Assembly: GCF_027925305.1 (NCBI RefSeq)
Contig: NZ_BSDR01000001.1
Span: 1,143,001-1,207,000 of the forward strand
Length of the DNA stretch: 64,000 nt
From: Desulforhabdus amnigena
GTDB taxonomy: Bacteria > Desulfobacterota > Syntrophobacteria > Syntrophobacterales > Syntrophobacteraceae
Direction: 5' to 3'
The position numbers and the translations under genes are program-made. A model generated the notes under the pieces. It worked only from the letters and a program-made list of their open reading frames with translations, did no database searches and had not been told where the DNA came from. Positions 34,305 to 43,730 of this stretch are shown piece after piece; the stretch's first letter is position 1, and the number at the start of each line of letters is the position of its first letter.

Positions 34305-35291
34305 TCAAAACAGTATCGCCGCGCCCGTCACCATAATATTGATGAGAGCCAGGGGAATCAAAACCTTCCAGCCCAAAGCCATCAGTTGATCATACCTGAG
34401 CCGGGGCAGTGTTCCGCGTATCCATATCATGATGAGAGACACCAGGATGATTTTTACCAAAAGCCATAGGGGACCGGGCAAAAGAGGCCCCCGCCAGCCT
34501 CCCAGAAAAAGGACGGCGACCAGGGCTCCCAGAACCTGCATGTGGACGTACTCTCCGAGGAAGAAAAGACCAAAACGTATTCCACTGTATTCCGTATGGT
34601 AGCCGGCTCCCAGTTCGTTTTCCGCCTCGGGCAGGTCGAAGGGAATGCGCTTGCTCTCCGCCATGGCGCTGATCATGAAAATCACGAAAGCGACAGGCTG
34701 AACCAGAATGAACGGATAAGATTCCTGAGCCTGAACAATATCCACCAGACTGAAGGAACGTGACAGCATGACAATGGGAACCAGCGACAAACCCAGGGAA
34801 AGCTCGTAGCTGATCATCTGGGCTGCGCCGCGTATGCCTCCCAGAAGACTGTACTTGGAATTGGAGGCCCAGCCCCCCAGAGCGACTCCGTATACCCCCA
34901 GGGAAGAGAGCCCAAAAACATACAAAAGTCCTATGTTGAGGTCCGAAATGATGAGGGGGATTTGCCTCCCCCAGAGCGTTACATCGGCACCAAAGGGAAT
35001 TACGGCAAACATGAGGAAGGCTGTAAAGACCACCACGGCCGGCGCCAGCAAAAAGATGACACGATCGCAATCCGCAGGCACCGTATCTTCCTTGGTGATC
35101 ATTTTGATCACATCCGCAATGGGCTGCAGAAGGCCGAACTTGCCCGCTCGATTGGGACCGTAGCGGATTTGAAGCCGCGCCAGGAACTTACGCTCCACCC
35201 ATACCAGATAGGCAGCCAGGACCAGTAAGAAAATAAGAACAAATCCCAGCTTTACGATCAAAAAAACGATGCCAGCAATCCAGGTAAGCAT
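34305..35291 (-). CDS. nuoH: Complex I subunit NuoH
   Basis: The 328-residue subunit forms the junction of the membrane and peripheral arms and lines the quinone-access path. Conserved sequences include VWVERKFLARLQIRYGPNRAGKFGLLQPIADVIKMITKED, AMAESKRIPFDLPEAENELGAGYHTEYSGIRFGLFFLGEYVHM, and WIRGTLPRLRYDQLMALGWKVLIPLALINI. All are close to the family standard. It lies between nuoBCD and nuoI with 51- and 82-base gaps. Confidence 0.96.
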   Translation of the reverse strand: MLTWIAGIVFLIVKLGFVLIFLLVLAAYLVWVERKFLARLQIRYGPNRAGKFGLLQPIADVIKMITKEDTVPADCDRVIFLLAPAVVVFTAFLMFAVIPFGADVTLWGRQIPLIISDLNIGLLYVFGLSSLGVYGVALGGWASNSKYSLLGGIRGAAQMISYELSLGLSLVPIVMLSRSFSLVDIVQAQESYPFILVQPVAFVIFMISAMAESKRIPFDLPEAENELGAGYHTEYSGIRFGLFFLGEYVHMQVLGALVAVLFLGGWRGPLLPGPLWLLVKIILVSLIMIWIRGTLPRLRYDQLMALGWKVLIPLALINIMVTGAAILF

Positions 35292-35342
35292 AGTCTTGCC
35301 ACGTTATTTTTGGGGGTTCAGTGCTATAGGGAGCAAAGGTTC

Positions 35343-37733
35343 TTATCGGTCGATATCCGGCAATATGTAGTCCACAGAACCGATAATGGCAATGATGTCG
35401 GCAATGCTCTCACCTGTCGCCATCCGGGGCATCACCTGCACATTGGCAAACCCGGGACCCCGTATCCGCATACGGTAAGCGTAACCCAAACCATCACTGA
35501 CTACATAGTATCCCTGCTCTCCTCTCGGGATTTCACAGGATACATAAGCCTCACCCCTGGGGATCTTCGGGCCGCGGGTCACGTTGATGAAATGGTGTAT
35601 GAGGCTCTCGATGTCCTTGAGCATATCCGTGCGCTTCGGAATCACGTAGCGATAGTCATCGGTCACATAGCGGCCTTCAGGCATATTTGCAGCGGCCTGT
35701 TCAATGATTTTGAGGCTCTGCCGCATTTCTTCCACCCGCACCAGGTAGCGCGCATAACAGTCACCGCCGCTGGCCGTGGGAACTTCAAATTCGAAATTTT
35801 CGTACCCCGAATAGGGAATTTTTTTGCGCAAATCCCACTCGAGGCCGCACGCCCGCAGGTTCGGGCCGGTTACTCCCCAGTCCATAGCGTCTTCAAGAGA
35901 TAGACGACCTATCCCTTCCGTGCGCGCCTTAAAAATAGGGTTCTTTCGAATGAGGCTTTCGTATTCCCTGAGGCGGGCAGGAAATATCTTTACGAAATGA
36001 TCGATTGCATCTTTCCATCCTTCGGGCAGATCGGCGGCGACGCCTCCCAGTCGAAACCAGGAGGGATGCAATCTCCCCCCCGTGATGAGCTCCACAATAT
36101 CGAGGATTATCTCCCGCTCGCGAAAAGTGTAAAAATTGGGCGTCATGGCTCCAACATCGTGGGCGTATGTGGCGAACCAAACGAGATGGTTGCTGAGGCG
36201 AAAGAGTTCACTCAGCATCACTCGAATGACCTGGGCGCGTTCCGGCACCTTGATGTCCGCCAAGGTTTCCACCGCCAAAACGTAGGGAAGATCGTTCGCA
36301 GCACCCGCCAGGTAGTCCACTCTGGCGCAGTATGGGATAAATTGATGCCAACTCTGACGTTCCCCGATTTTTTCCACCCCCCGGTGATGATACCCGATAT
36401 CCATGTCAAGACCGGTGATCTCTTCGCCATCGAGAGAAACAACGTAGCGAAGCAGTCCATGGGTGCTGACATGATGGGGACCCATGTTCAGCACAAGCTT
36501 CTGTTCACCATCGGCATGTTTCACGAAAATCCCACCGTCCAGGGGCTGGTGCTTCCGGGCATCGGCAAGCGCATAGGGAGGCATTTCCGTCGCACGGCCC
36601 GGATGGATTTTCCTCAAGGGATATCCCTGCCAGTCGTGGGGCATGAGGATTCGACGAAGATTGGGATGGCCATCGAACCGTATTCCGAACATGTCGAAAA
36701 CTTCACGTTCGTACCAATTGGCGGACGGCCAGATATCGGTCGCCGTTTGTGCAGAGGGGGCTTCGCCATGGAGGGGCACCTTGAGCCGCAATCTGGAAGC
36801 AGCATCAAATGAAAGCAGGTGGTAAACCAGGGTGAAATCCGGGTATGCACTTCGGTTGCGGCGGGCGGATTCATCGATGGCGGTGAGATCCTCGAGGCGC
36901 TGAAACCTGGGCGTTGCATCGTTTTTGAGAAAGCGCAGCACATCCTTGATCCGGTTTTCGGCCACATTGAATGTGGGCATGTCCGCCGTCTGAGGCACCC
37001 TTTCGATGGCTTCCCCAAAACGATCCTTCAAAATATCAGCGAGAACCCTTTCTTCATCCTTCAGTTCGATGCGCCGTGCCGGCGGGGTCCACATGAGATC
37101 GGAACGGCTGTCTCGAAACAAGGGAGGTATGACCGAACTGCCCCGGATGGGGATACCCTCCATTCCGGGTCCTCGTGGATCGCGGGACTTTGTCAGACCA
37201 TCCACCCGTATGGGCCTCCGGCTGCCCTGAGTTCCCCCCGGCAGGTGGAAAATGGAGCGCGCGGGTCGCTCTTCGGACGTGATCTTCTCCTGCAACAACA
37301 AAAGCCCCTGCAGCACGGCTTCGGGTCGCGGCGGGCATCCGGGGATGTAAATGTCCACAGGGAGAATCTGATCTATTCCCTGCACCACGCTGTAGACATC
37401 GTACATTCCACCGCAGTTGGAACAGGATCCCATAGAAATCACCCACTTGGGTTCAGCCATCTGTTCATAGAGGCGCAAAACGATCGGTGCGATTTTCTTG
37501 AATACGGTACCCGAGACTATAAGGAGATCCGCCTGGCGGGGTGAAGGGCGCAACACTTCCGCCCCGAAACGGGCGAGATCGTAGCGGGAAGTGAAAGCGG
37601 CAGCCTCTTCCACAAAACAGCAGGAAAGGCCGAAAAACATGGGCCAGAGACTGTACTTGCGGGCCCAGTTGACCACAACATCAACACTGTTCAGGAACCT
37701 GTTGTTTACGTTTTCTTGCGGGTTGGTCCCCAA
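35343..37733 (-). CDS. nuoBCD: Fused complex I subunits NuoB-NuoC-NuoD
   Basis: One frame encodes three normally separate peripheral-arm subunits. Residues about 1-150 are NuoB with the N2 cluster ligands ([10 protein letters not shown] Cys38/Cys39; MGSCSNCGG Cys104; [10 protein letters not shown] Cys133). After a Pro/Arg-rich linker, residues about 215-365 are NuoC ([31 protein letters not shown]). Residues about 385-796 are NuoD ([41 protein letters not shown], and the C-terminal [13 protein letters not shown]). An ATG at 37808 is in frame but would overlap 103 bases of conserved nuoA, so the TTG at 37733 behind AAGGGGGGAT is preferred (796 residues). The first conserved NuoB residues, [15 protein letters not shown], follow at once. 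Confidence 0.93.
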   Translation of the reverse strand: MGTNPQENVNNRFLNSVDVVVNWARKYSLWPMFFGLSCCFVEEAAAFTSRYDLARFGAEVLRPSPRQADLLIVSGTVFKKIAPIVLRLYEQMAEPKWVISMGSCSNCGGMYDVYSVVQGIDQILPVDIYIPGCPPRPEAVLQGLLLLQEKITSEERPARSIFHLPGGTQGSRRPIRVDGLTKSRDPRGPGMEGIPIRGSSVIPPLFRDSRSDLMWTPPARRIELKDEERVLADILKDRFGEAIERVPQTADMPTFNVAENRIKDVLRFLKNDATPRFQRLEDLTAIDESARRNRSAYPDFTLVYHLLSFDAASRLRLKVPLHGEAPSAQTATDIWPSANWYEREVFDMFGIRFDGHPNLRRILMPHDWQGYPLRKIHPGRATEMPPYALADARKHQPLDGGIFVKHADGEQKLVLNMGPHHVSTHGLLRYVVSLDGEEITGLDMDIGYHHRGVEKIGERQSWHQFIPYCARVDYLAGAANDLPYVLAVETLADIKVPERAQVIRVMLSELFRLSNHLVWFATYAHDVGAMTPNFYTFREREIILDIVELITGGRLHPSWFRLGGVAADLPEGWKDAIDHFVKIFPARLREYESLIRKNPIFKARTEGIGRLSLEDAMDWGVTGPNLRACGLEWDLRKKIPYSGYENFEFEVPTASGGDCYARYLVRVEEMRQSLKIIEQAAANMPEGRYVTDDYRYVIPKRTDMLKDIESLIHHFINVTRGPKIPRGEAYVSCEIPRGEQGYYVVSDGLGYAYRMRIRGPGFANVQVMPRMATGESIADIIAIIGSVDYILPDIDR

Positions 37734-38116
37734 TCGAATCCCCCCTTCTTCCAGATATAGAGAAGTCCAACGAGCAACAGGCCGATGAAAAATGATATCT
37801 GCAGCCATCCAGCCCAGCCAAGCTCTTCACTGACGACCGCCCATGTGAAAATGTAGGCTCCCTCCACATCGAAAACAAGAAAGAAAACGGCTACCAGATA
37901 AAATGGTACAGGATAGCGAAGACGTGCCGAACCCGTGGGAATGATGCCACTTTCGTAAGGTCTGAGTTTTTCAGGAGTCGGTCTCTTTTCCCCAAGCCAG
38001 GAAGCGATGAAAAGCTGTGATGCCACAAACGCCAGTACCAGGATACTGTAAATGATCAAACTGAATATGCCCGGCTCCCAGGGAGAAAAAGCCTCACCAT
38101 AAGCAATCGGATTCAT
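37706..38116 (-). CDS. nuoA: Complex I subunit NuoA
   Basis: A 136-residue three-helix membrane subunit. The diagnostic motifs are [43 protein letters not shown] and the C-terminal [16 protein letters not shown]. The ATG at 38116 sits four bases after GGAGG; an in-frame ATG at 38134 is less well placed. Its start overlaps by four bases (ATGA) the stop of a short upstream frame with one membrane helix. It is the first recognisable gene of the nuo operon. Confidence 0.95.
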   Translation of the reverse strand: MNPIAYGEAFSPWEPGIFSLIIYSILVLAFVASQLFIASWLGEKRPTPEKLRPYESGIIPTGSARLRYPVPFYLVAVFFLVFDVEGAYIFTWAVVSEELGWAGWLQISFFIGLLLVGLLYIWKKGGFDWGPTRKKT

Positions 38117-38271
38117 GAAACCTCCGCAGTGCATACTTTACGTTGGCATCTTTCCACAAAATGTGAGACAAGCGGAAATATAAAACCTGCTGCTGCAGCA
38201 GCAACCATCAGCAATGCGAGAAGAACGATGCAGGATAATGCCCCATCGGCAAATAAGGTGGAACCGAACAC
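38113..38271 (-). CDS. Possible small single-helix membrane protein ahead of nuoA
   Basis: A short frame ending in TGA at 38113 overlaps the nuoA start as ATGA, the pattern of translational coupling seen elsewhere in this operon. From a GTG at 38271, with GGAG nine bases upstream, it encodes 52 residues with one strongly hydrophobic helix (CIVLLALLMVAAAAAGFIFPLV) and a basic C-terminus (ERCQRKVC). The frame is open further upstream to 38505, but that part runs into a palindromic repeat. It may be a real small subunit, a relic or chance; I do not recognise a family. Confidence 0.35.
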   Translation of the reverse strand: MFGSTLFADGALSCIVLLALLMVAAAAAGFIFPLVSHFVERCQRKVCTAEVS

Positions 38272-38878
38272 CAGATGTTGCTCCAACAACTTATAGCTTA
38301 CAGCATCTTTGTCAATCGAAAAGTAGGATATTGGGAAGTCCGAGATGTGTAACCGACGCCTGAAATCCGGCAACATGCCACGCCGGTTTTCGACATTGTA
38401 AAAGGATTCGACCGACTGATATGAGATGTCCGTCTGTAACCCCACACTTCGGAGAGGCTTTGTTTTTAGGGAGTTGGCGGATTCTAATATCCCGCTATTC
38501 ACCACGGAGACATGGAGAAGATTTTGGAATTCTTATGGGATTCCTCTGTGATCTCTGTGCATCTGTGGTAAATGGGGATTTCAAGAGCGACTCACTCCCT
38601 TATTCCCCGAGAGTTGAATTCAAACGAAATTCTCCCTTCAATTCCTCATGCCCCCTGGCATTTTCCCCAGGGGAAAACCGCCTGGATCTATTTTGAGAAA
38701 TTCTTCAGCTCCCTTGACCTACTTGATCTATTGGTGGTGATAGGCGAAATAGAGACAGCTGATGGGTTTAAAAAACATGGGAGAACATGGGGATGATTGT
38801 GAGTGCCGGTCGCCGTTACGGATGACGTGGTTCGAATATTCACAGACAAATCTTGCGACTTACAAGAGGAACTTTCGC
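38272..38878. other. Intergenic region between divergent nuo and kinase operons
   Basis: About 600 bases that must contain the promoters of the nuo operon (minus) and the kinase operon (plus). I could not pick a convincing promoter. It contains the palindromic repeat at 38498-38573 and a further local inverted repeat near 38651-38677 (cccctggcattttccccagggg). No gene or RNA was recognised. Confidence 0.4.
38498..38573. repeat. Imperfect palindromic intergenic repeat (accacgGAGacatGGAGA type)
   Basis: The left arm ttcaccacggagacatggag (38498-38517) and the right arm ctctgtgcatctgtggtaaa (38552-38571) are imperfect reverse complements around an internal ctctgtgatctctg run. The wording (accac-gaga-cacagag) resembles a dispersed palindrome seen in many environmental bacterial genomes; that resemblance is from memory, not from a search. 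Confidence 0.5.
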
Positions 38879-40429
38879 ATGTCTCAGAAACCGACTTACG
38901 AAGAACTGGAAAAAAGGATCGAAAAGCTCGAAAGAGAAAGGCATTCGTGGCTCCTTGCCGAGGAAGCCCTGCTTCAGAGTGAAGAGAGATACCGAATGAT
39001 TTTCAATCATTCTCCGCTCGGAATTGTCCATTTTGACCAGGACGGAATCATCCTGGACTGCAACGAGCATTTTCTGAAAATTATGGGGGCCCCCCGGGAG
39101 AAAGTCCTTGGCTTCAACATGGTTACCTCCGCTCAAGACATGCCGATGCGTTCAGCCGTTCAGACGGCGCTGAATGGAAAACTGAGCTACTACGAAGGAG
39201 AGTATCGTTCCGTCACGGGAAATAAGAGCACTCAACTGAGGGCCATTTACAATCGTCTTTCCTCCGAGGACGGCAAGTTTCTGGGGGCGGTGGGCCTTTT
39301 CGAAGACATCTCTGAAACAAGGCGTGCCGAGGAAGCACTCAGAGAAAGCGAACAGCGCTACCGTACTCTTGTCGAAACCATGAATGATGGGTTATTGATC
39401 CGAGACGAAAAAGATCGTATTACATACGTCAATGAAAGACTCTGCCAAATGTGGGGCTATTCCCGCGAAGAGATTGTGGACCGCCCCTTGACCGATTTCC
39501 TGGATGAAGACAACCAAATCATACTCAAAGAGCAGCTCGTCAAACGGAGACAAGGCATCTATGATCCTTACGAGATTGCCTGGACAGCCAAAGACAAGCG
39601 GAAGATTCCAACCATCATGTCCCCAAGGCCCCTTTTCGACGCCAACGGGGAATTCAGAGGCAGCTTCGTTATCATCACGGACATCACCAACCGCAAACAG
39701 GCGGAGGAAGCCCTGGCCAGACAGGCTAAAGAGCTTGAGAGATCCAATGCGGAATTGCAGCAATTTGCCTACGTGGCATCGCACGACATGCAGGAACCGT
39801 TGCGCATGATCGCAAGCTACGTGCAGCTTCTGGCCCGCCGTTACAAGGGCAAGCTCGATGAAGATGCGGATGAGTTCATCGCTTATGCCGTGGAGGGAGC
39901 CAAACGCATGCAGACGATGATCAACGACCTGCTGGCATATTCACGCGTTGGAAGGGTCGGTGGGGTTTTACAGTCCACGGATTGTGAAACGGCCCTTGAC
40001 TGGGCGGTGGGAAACCTGGGGGCCGCCGTAGAAGAAAACCAGGCCAAAATCACGCACGACCCGCTCCCCACACTGATTGCCAGCGGAGGTCTCATGGGAC
40101 AGCTTTTTCAGAATCTTATCGCAAACGCCATTAAATTCCGCGGTGAAGATCCTCCCCACGTTCATATATCAGCCAAACTGGAAGGAAACGAGTGGCTGTT
40201 CACCGTTCGCGACAACGGCATTGGCTTCGATCCGCAATACGCCGACCGCATCTTCATCATTTTTCAACGCCTCCACGGAAGGGGAGCATACGCCGGCACC
40301 GGCATCGGCCTGGCGATCTGCAAAAAAATAGTGGAATACCATGGCGGAAAGATCTGGGCTGAATCCGAGCCGGGAAAAGGGGCCACTTTCTGTTTTACCA
40401 TCCCAATCATAAAAGGAAATCAATCATGA
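38879..40429 (+). CDS. PAS-PAS sensor histidine kinase
   Basis: A 516-residue cytoplasmic kinase with no membrane segment. A short N-terminal coiled coil ([17 protein letters not shown]) precedes PAS1 (about 35-150), PAS2 (about 155-275), a linker coil and a HisKA domain with the phospho-acceptor His302 ([13 protein letters not shown], the phytochrome-kinase-like variant), then an ATPase domain ([56 protein letters not shown]). I chose the ATG at 38879 behind AGAGGA because the 39 residues upstream look non-coding. Its stop overlaps the next gene's ATG, so it is coupled to the receiver protein. Its signal is unknown. Confidence 0.92.
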   Translation: MSQKPTYEELEKRIEKLERERHSWLLAEEALLQSEERYRMIFNHSPLGIVHFDQDGIILDCNEHFLKIMGAPREKVLGFNMVTSAQDMPMRSAVQTALNGKLSYYEGEYRSVTGNKSTQLRAIYNRLSSEDGKFLGAVGLFEDISETRRAEEALRESEQRYRTLVETMNDGLLIRDEKDRITYVNERLCQMWGYSREEIVDRPLTDFLDEDNQIILKEQLVKRRQGIYDPYEIAWTAKDKRKIPTIMSPRPLFDANGEFRGSFVIITDITNRKQAEEALARQAKELERSNAELQQFAYVASHDMQEPLRMIASYVQLLARRYKGKLDEDADEFIAYAVEGAKRMQTMINDLLAYSRVGRVGGVLQSTDCETALDWAVGNLGAAVEENQAKITHDPLPTLIASGGLMGQLFQNLIANAIKFRGEDPPHVHISAKLEGNEWLFTVRDNGIGFDPQYADRIFIIFQRLHGRGAYAGTGIGLAICKKIVEYHGGKIWAESEPGKGATFCFTIPIIKGNQS

Positions 40430-40881
40430 CCTTTGTAAAACAAATTAAACCCGTAGAAATCCTGCTGGTCGAAGACAATCCCGGCGATGTACGCCTGACG
40501 ATTGAAGGTCTCAAGGAAGGAAAGGTCAAGAACAACCTCTACGTGGTAGAAGATGGAGTGGAAGCTTTGGCGTTTTTGCGCAAAGAGGGAAAATACGCCG
40601 ATGCAGTGCGGCCGGACCTCATTCTGCTCGATTTGAACCTCCCCAAGAAAGACGGCCGCGAAGTCCTCACGGAAATCAAATCCGACGAGGATTTGCGGCA
40701 CATTCCGGTCGTCGTCCTCACCACATCCAAAGCGGAACAGGACATCCTGAAAGCCTACAGTCTTCATGCAAACTGCTACATCACCAAGCCGGTGGATCTG
40801 GACCAGTTCATCTCCGTCGTGGAATCCATCGAAGACTTCTGGTTCACGATCGTGAAATTACCACGAGGCACAAAAGAATGA
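40426..40881 (+). CDS. Single-domain response regulator (Rcp1-like)
   Basis: A 151-residue stand-alone receiver. The acidic pocket is VEDNPGD (15-21), the phospho-acceptor is Asp69 in [13 protein letters not shown], Thr in VVVLTTS and Lys in CYITKPVD complete the active site. The loop insertion [14 protein letters not shown] and the ending resemble Rcp1-type regulators that partner phytochrome-like kinases, which agrees with the kinase encoded immediately upstream (4-base overlap). It has no output domain, so it probably passes phosphate on or acts by protein contact. The next gene also overlaps it by four bases. Confidence 0.93.
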   Translation: MTFVKQIKPVEILLVEDNPGDVRLTIEGLKEGKVKNNLYVVEDGVEALAFLRKEGKYADAVRPDLILLDLNLPKKDGREVLTEIKSDEDLRHIPVVVLTTSKAEQDILKAYSLHANCYITKPVDLDQFISVVESIEDFWFTIVKLPRGTKE

Positions 40882-43715
40882 TTTCCAATTGCATCAAGGT
40901 ACTCTTGATCGAGGACAATCCCGGCGACGCAAGGTTGATAAAAGAGCTCTTTTTGGAATGTGCTCCCGGCTCCTTTGATTTGAAGTACGTGGAAACGCTT
41001 TACGAAGGCATTGAAATCCTCGAGACACAAGAAATCGACACCATTCTTCTGGATCTATCCCTTCCGGACAGCCATGGATTTGAAACCTTCTTGAAAGTTC
41101 ACGATCGGACGCCCGAAATTCCCATCATCATCCTGACGGGATTCGACGATGAAACACTCGCCATCAAGGCTGTCAAGGAGGGTGCACAGGACTACCTGGT
41201 CAAAGGGCATGTGAGCAGCCACCTGCTGGCAAGGGCCACGCGGTACGCCATCGAGCGCAAACGCACGGAGGAAGCTCTTCGAAGAGCTCGCAACGAACTG
41301 GAGGTCAGGGTTCAGGAACGTACTGCGGAGTTCGAAAAGGCCAACGAGGAACTGCGCTGTGAAATCGCCGAAAGGCAAAAGGCGGAAGAGGCCCTTCGGA
41401 CATCGCAACAGATGCTTCAACTGGTCATGGACAACATCCCACAATCCATCTTCTGGAAAGACAAAAACTTGATCTACCAGGGGTGTAATCACAATTTTGC
41501 CGTAGATGCGGGTCTCCGCTCCCCCGAAGAAATTGTAGGGAAGACCGATTACGATATGGTCTGGCAAAAAGAGCAGGCAGACTTTTTTCGAAAGACGGAC
41601 CTCCGCGTGATGAGAGAGGATGCCCCTCAACTCCATATCATTGAACCCCAACTCCAGGCCAACGGCAAATTGGCATGGCTCGAGACGAACAAAATCCCTT
41701 TGCACGACAGCGAAGGCAACGTGATGGGGATCCTGGGAACGTACGAGGACTTCACGGAGCGAAGATACCTGGAAGAGCTTCTCGCCTGGGAACGAAAGAT
41801 TTTGGAGATGATTGCGACAGGGAGCGCCTTGCAGGAAACTCTCGATACCCTCACTGCCATGACGGAGGAGCTCGCTACGGGGAGCTACAGCTCCATCCTT
41901 CTGCTGGATGCTGAAAGAGAAAAGCTCTTTCATGCTTCAGCTCCCAGCCTTCCTGCCCAATATATCCAATCCATTGACGGGTTCACCATCGGCCCGTCTG
42001 CAGGATCGTGCGGAACCGCAGCCTATTTCTCTAAAACCGTCGTGGTGGAAGATACGGCAACCGATCCTCTATGGGCCAATTATCGTGATCTGGCAATGAA
42101 GTACGGATTGAGGTCCTGTTTTTCCGTTCCCATTCGCGCCAGCAATGGAACCGTGTTGGGCACCTTTGCCCTGTATGACGGTCTGCAGCGTGAACCATCC
42201 CAAAAGGATCTGCAACTCGTTGAAGTTGCTGCGCACCTGGCAGGCATCGCCATTGAGCGCAGGCAGGCAGAAGAAGCCATTCGGGCAAATGAGGAAAAAT
42301 ATCGAAGCCTCTTCGAGGAATCCAGAGACGCCATCGCCGTTGTCACTCGAGACGGAAAGTTTCTTGATATCAACCAGGCGGGACTCGACCTGTTCGGGTA
42401 TACGCGCAGCGAATTGATGACGACAAACATCTCTGAACTCTACATACGCCAAAGGGACCGGGATACCTACCAAAAAAAAATCGAAAAAGAAGGGTCCGTG
42501 CGGGACTACAGGGTGAAGTTTCGCAAAAAAAACGGCCAGGAGATGGATTGTTTGCTCACTTCCACGCTCAAGTATTCCAAGGATGGAAGCATTCTGGGCT
42601 ATCAGGGAATTTTTCGGGATATCACGGCTTATAAAAAGGCGGAAGAGGCTCTGAGGGAGAGCGAAGCCCGCTATCGGGCCATCGTCGAGGATCAGACGGA
42701 GCTCATCTTCCGTTCGCTGCCCGACCAGACCATCACGTTTGTAAATAACGCCTTTTGCCGCTACTTCGAACGGAAACAGGAGGAATTGATCGGCGCCGGC
42801 TTTTTGCCCTTTCTGGTGGACGAAGACCACAAAAAAGTCCGGGAGCATTTCGCCTCCCTGAACCCTAAAAATCCAGTGGGAACCATTGAACTTCGGGCAA
42901 TGAAACCTGGGGGAGGAATTCGCTGGCAGCAATGGACCAATCGTCTTATTCTCAACGGCCAAAATCACCCGAAGGAATTTCAATCGGTGGGCCGGGATAT
43001 TACGGAACAAAAGCAAATGGAGGAAGCTCTGCAAAGGAGCGCTGAAAAAATAAAGCTCTTCGCATATTCGGTCTCCCACGACCTCAAGAGCCCGGCCGTC
43101 GGAGTTTACGGATTGACAAACCTTCTGTACAAGCAATACGGCAATACACTGGATGCGAGGGGTAAAACCTACTGTGAACAAATCCTAAAGGCTTCGGAAC
43201 AAATTGCCGCACTCGTTGAAAAAATCAACCTCTACATCTCCACCAAGGAGGTTTCTCTCATCATTGAAAGGGTCAATCTGAGGCACGTACTCCAGATGAT
43301 CAAAGACGAATTCTCCACTCGATTCAGCATCCGCTCCATACGGTGGACCATTCCGGATGATTTGCCGGAGGTCAAGGCCGACCGGCTCGCTCTCTTGAGA
43401 GTTCTTAGAAATCTTGTGGATAATGCGTTGAAATACGGTGGGGACGATTTAAGCGAAATCGCCGTTGGATACGAGGAATCCCCTCATCACCACATCATTT
43501 CTGTCAGAGACGACGGCATCGGCATCCGAAGAGAAGATACCCAAAAAATTTTTGACCTTTTTCAGCGCAAGGAAGAAGTGAGAGAGATCGAAGGGTCCGG
43601 CCTGGGATTGGCCATCGTGAAGGAAATCGCAGAACAACACGGGGGTAAGGTCTGGGCCACACCGGCTCCTGGTAAAGGGAGCATCTTCTACATTTCCATT
43701 TCCAAAAAAATTTGA
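40878..43715 (+). CDS. Receiver-PAS-GAF-PAS-PAS histidine kinase
   Basis: A 945-residue soluble kinase with an N-terminal receiver (about 1-125, phospho-acceptor Asp59 in [10 protein letters not shown]), a coiled coil (about 135-185), PAS1 (about 190-300, [13 protein letters not shown]), GAF (about 310-455, including [22 protein letters not shown]), PAS2 (about 470-590), PAS3 (about 595-715), HisKA with His734 ([16 protein letters not shown]) and an ATPase domain (about 835-942; [37 protein letters not shown]). The receiver in front suggests it is controlled by phosphotransfer from the upstream kinase or regulator, with which it is translationally coupled. It ends 15 bases before the convergent glnE stop. 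Confidence 0.92.
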   Translation: MISNCIKVLLIEDNPGDARLIKELFLECAPGSFDLKYVETLYEGIEILETQEIDTILLDLSLPDSHGFETFLKVHDRTPEIPIIILTGFDDETLAIKAVKEGAQDYLVKGHVSSHLLARATRYAIERKRTEEALRRARNELEVRVQERTAEFEKANEELRCEIAERQKAEEALRTSQQMLQLVMDNIPQSIFWKDKNLIYQGCNHNFAVDAGLRSPEEIVGKTDYDMVWQKEQADFFRKTDLRVMREDAPQLHIIEPQLQANGKLAWLETNKIPLHDSEGNVMGILGTYEDFTERRYLEELLAWERKILEMIATGSALQETLDTLTAMTEELATGSYSSILLLDAEREKLFHASAPSLPAQYIQSIDGFTIGPSAGSCGTAAYFSKTVVVEDTATDPLWANYRDLAMKYGLRSCFSVPIRASNGTVLGTFALYDGLQREPSQKDLQLVEVAAHLAGIAIERRQAEEAIRANEEKYRSLFEESRDAIAVVTRDGKFLDINQAGLDLFGYTRSELMTTNISELYIRQRDRDTYQKKIEKEGSVRDYRVKFRKKNGQEMDCLLTSTLKYSKDGSILGYQGIFRDITAYKKAEEALRESEARYRAIVEDQTELIFRSLPDQTITFVNNAFCRYFERKQEELIGAGFLPFLVDEDHKKVREHFASLNPKNPVGTIELRAMKPGGGIRWQQWTNRLILNGQNHPKEFQSVGRDITEQKQMEEALQRSAEKIKLFAYSVSHDLKSPAVGVYGLTNLLYKQYGNTLDARGKTYCEQILKASEQIAALVEKINLYISTKEVSLIIERVNLRHVLQMIKDEFSTRFSIRSIRWTIPDDLPEVKADRLALLRVLRNLVDNALKYGGDDLSEIAVGYEESPHHHIISVRDDGIGIRREDTQKIFDLFQRKEEVREIEGSGLGLAIVKEIAEQHGGKVWATPAPGKGSIFYISISKKI

Positions 43716-43730
43716 CTTGGGGGGAATCCG

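Noticed and set aside
37734-37808. ATG start of nuoBCD at 37808
   Set aside because: It would overlap 103 bases of conserved nuoA sequence; a TTG at 37733 with a purine-rich site gives a normal NuoB N-terminus.
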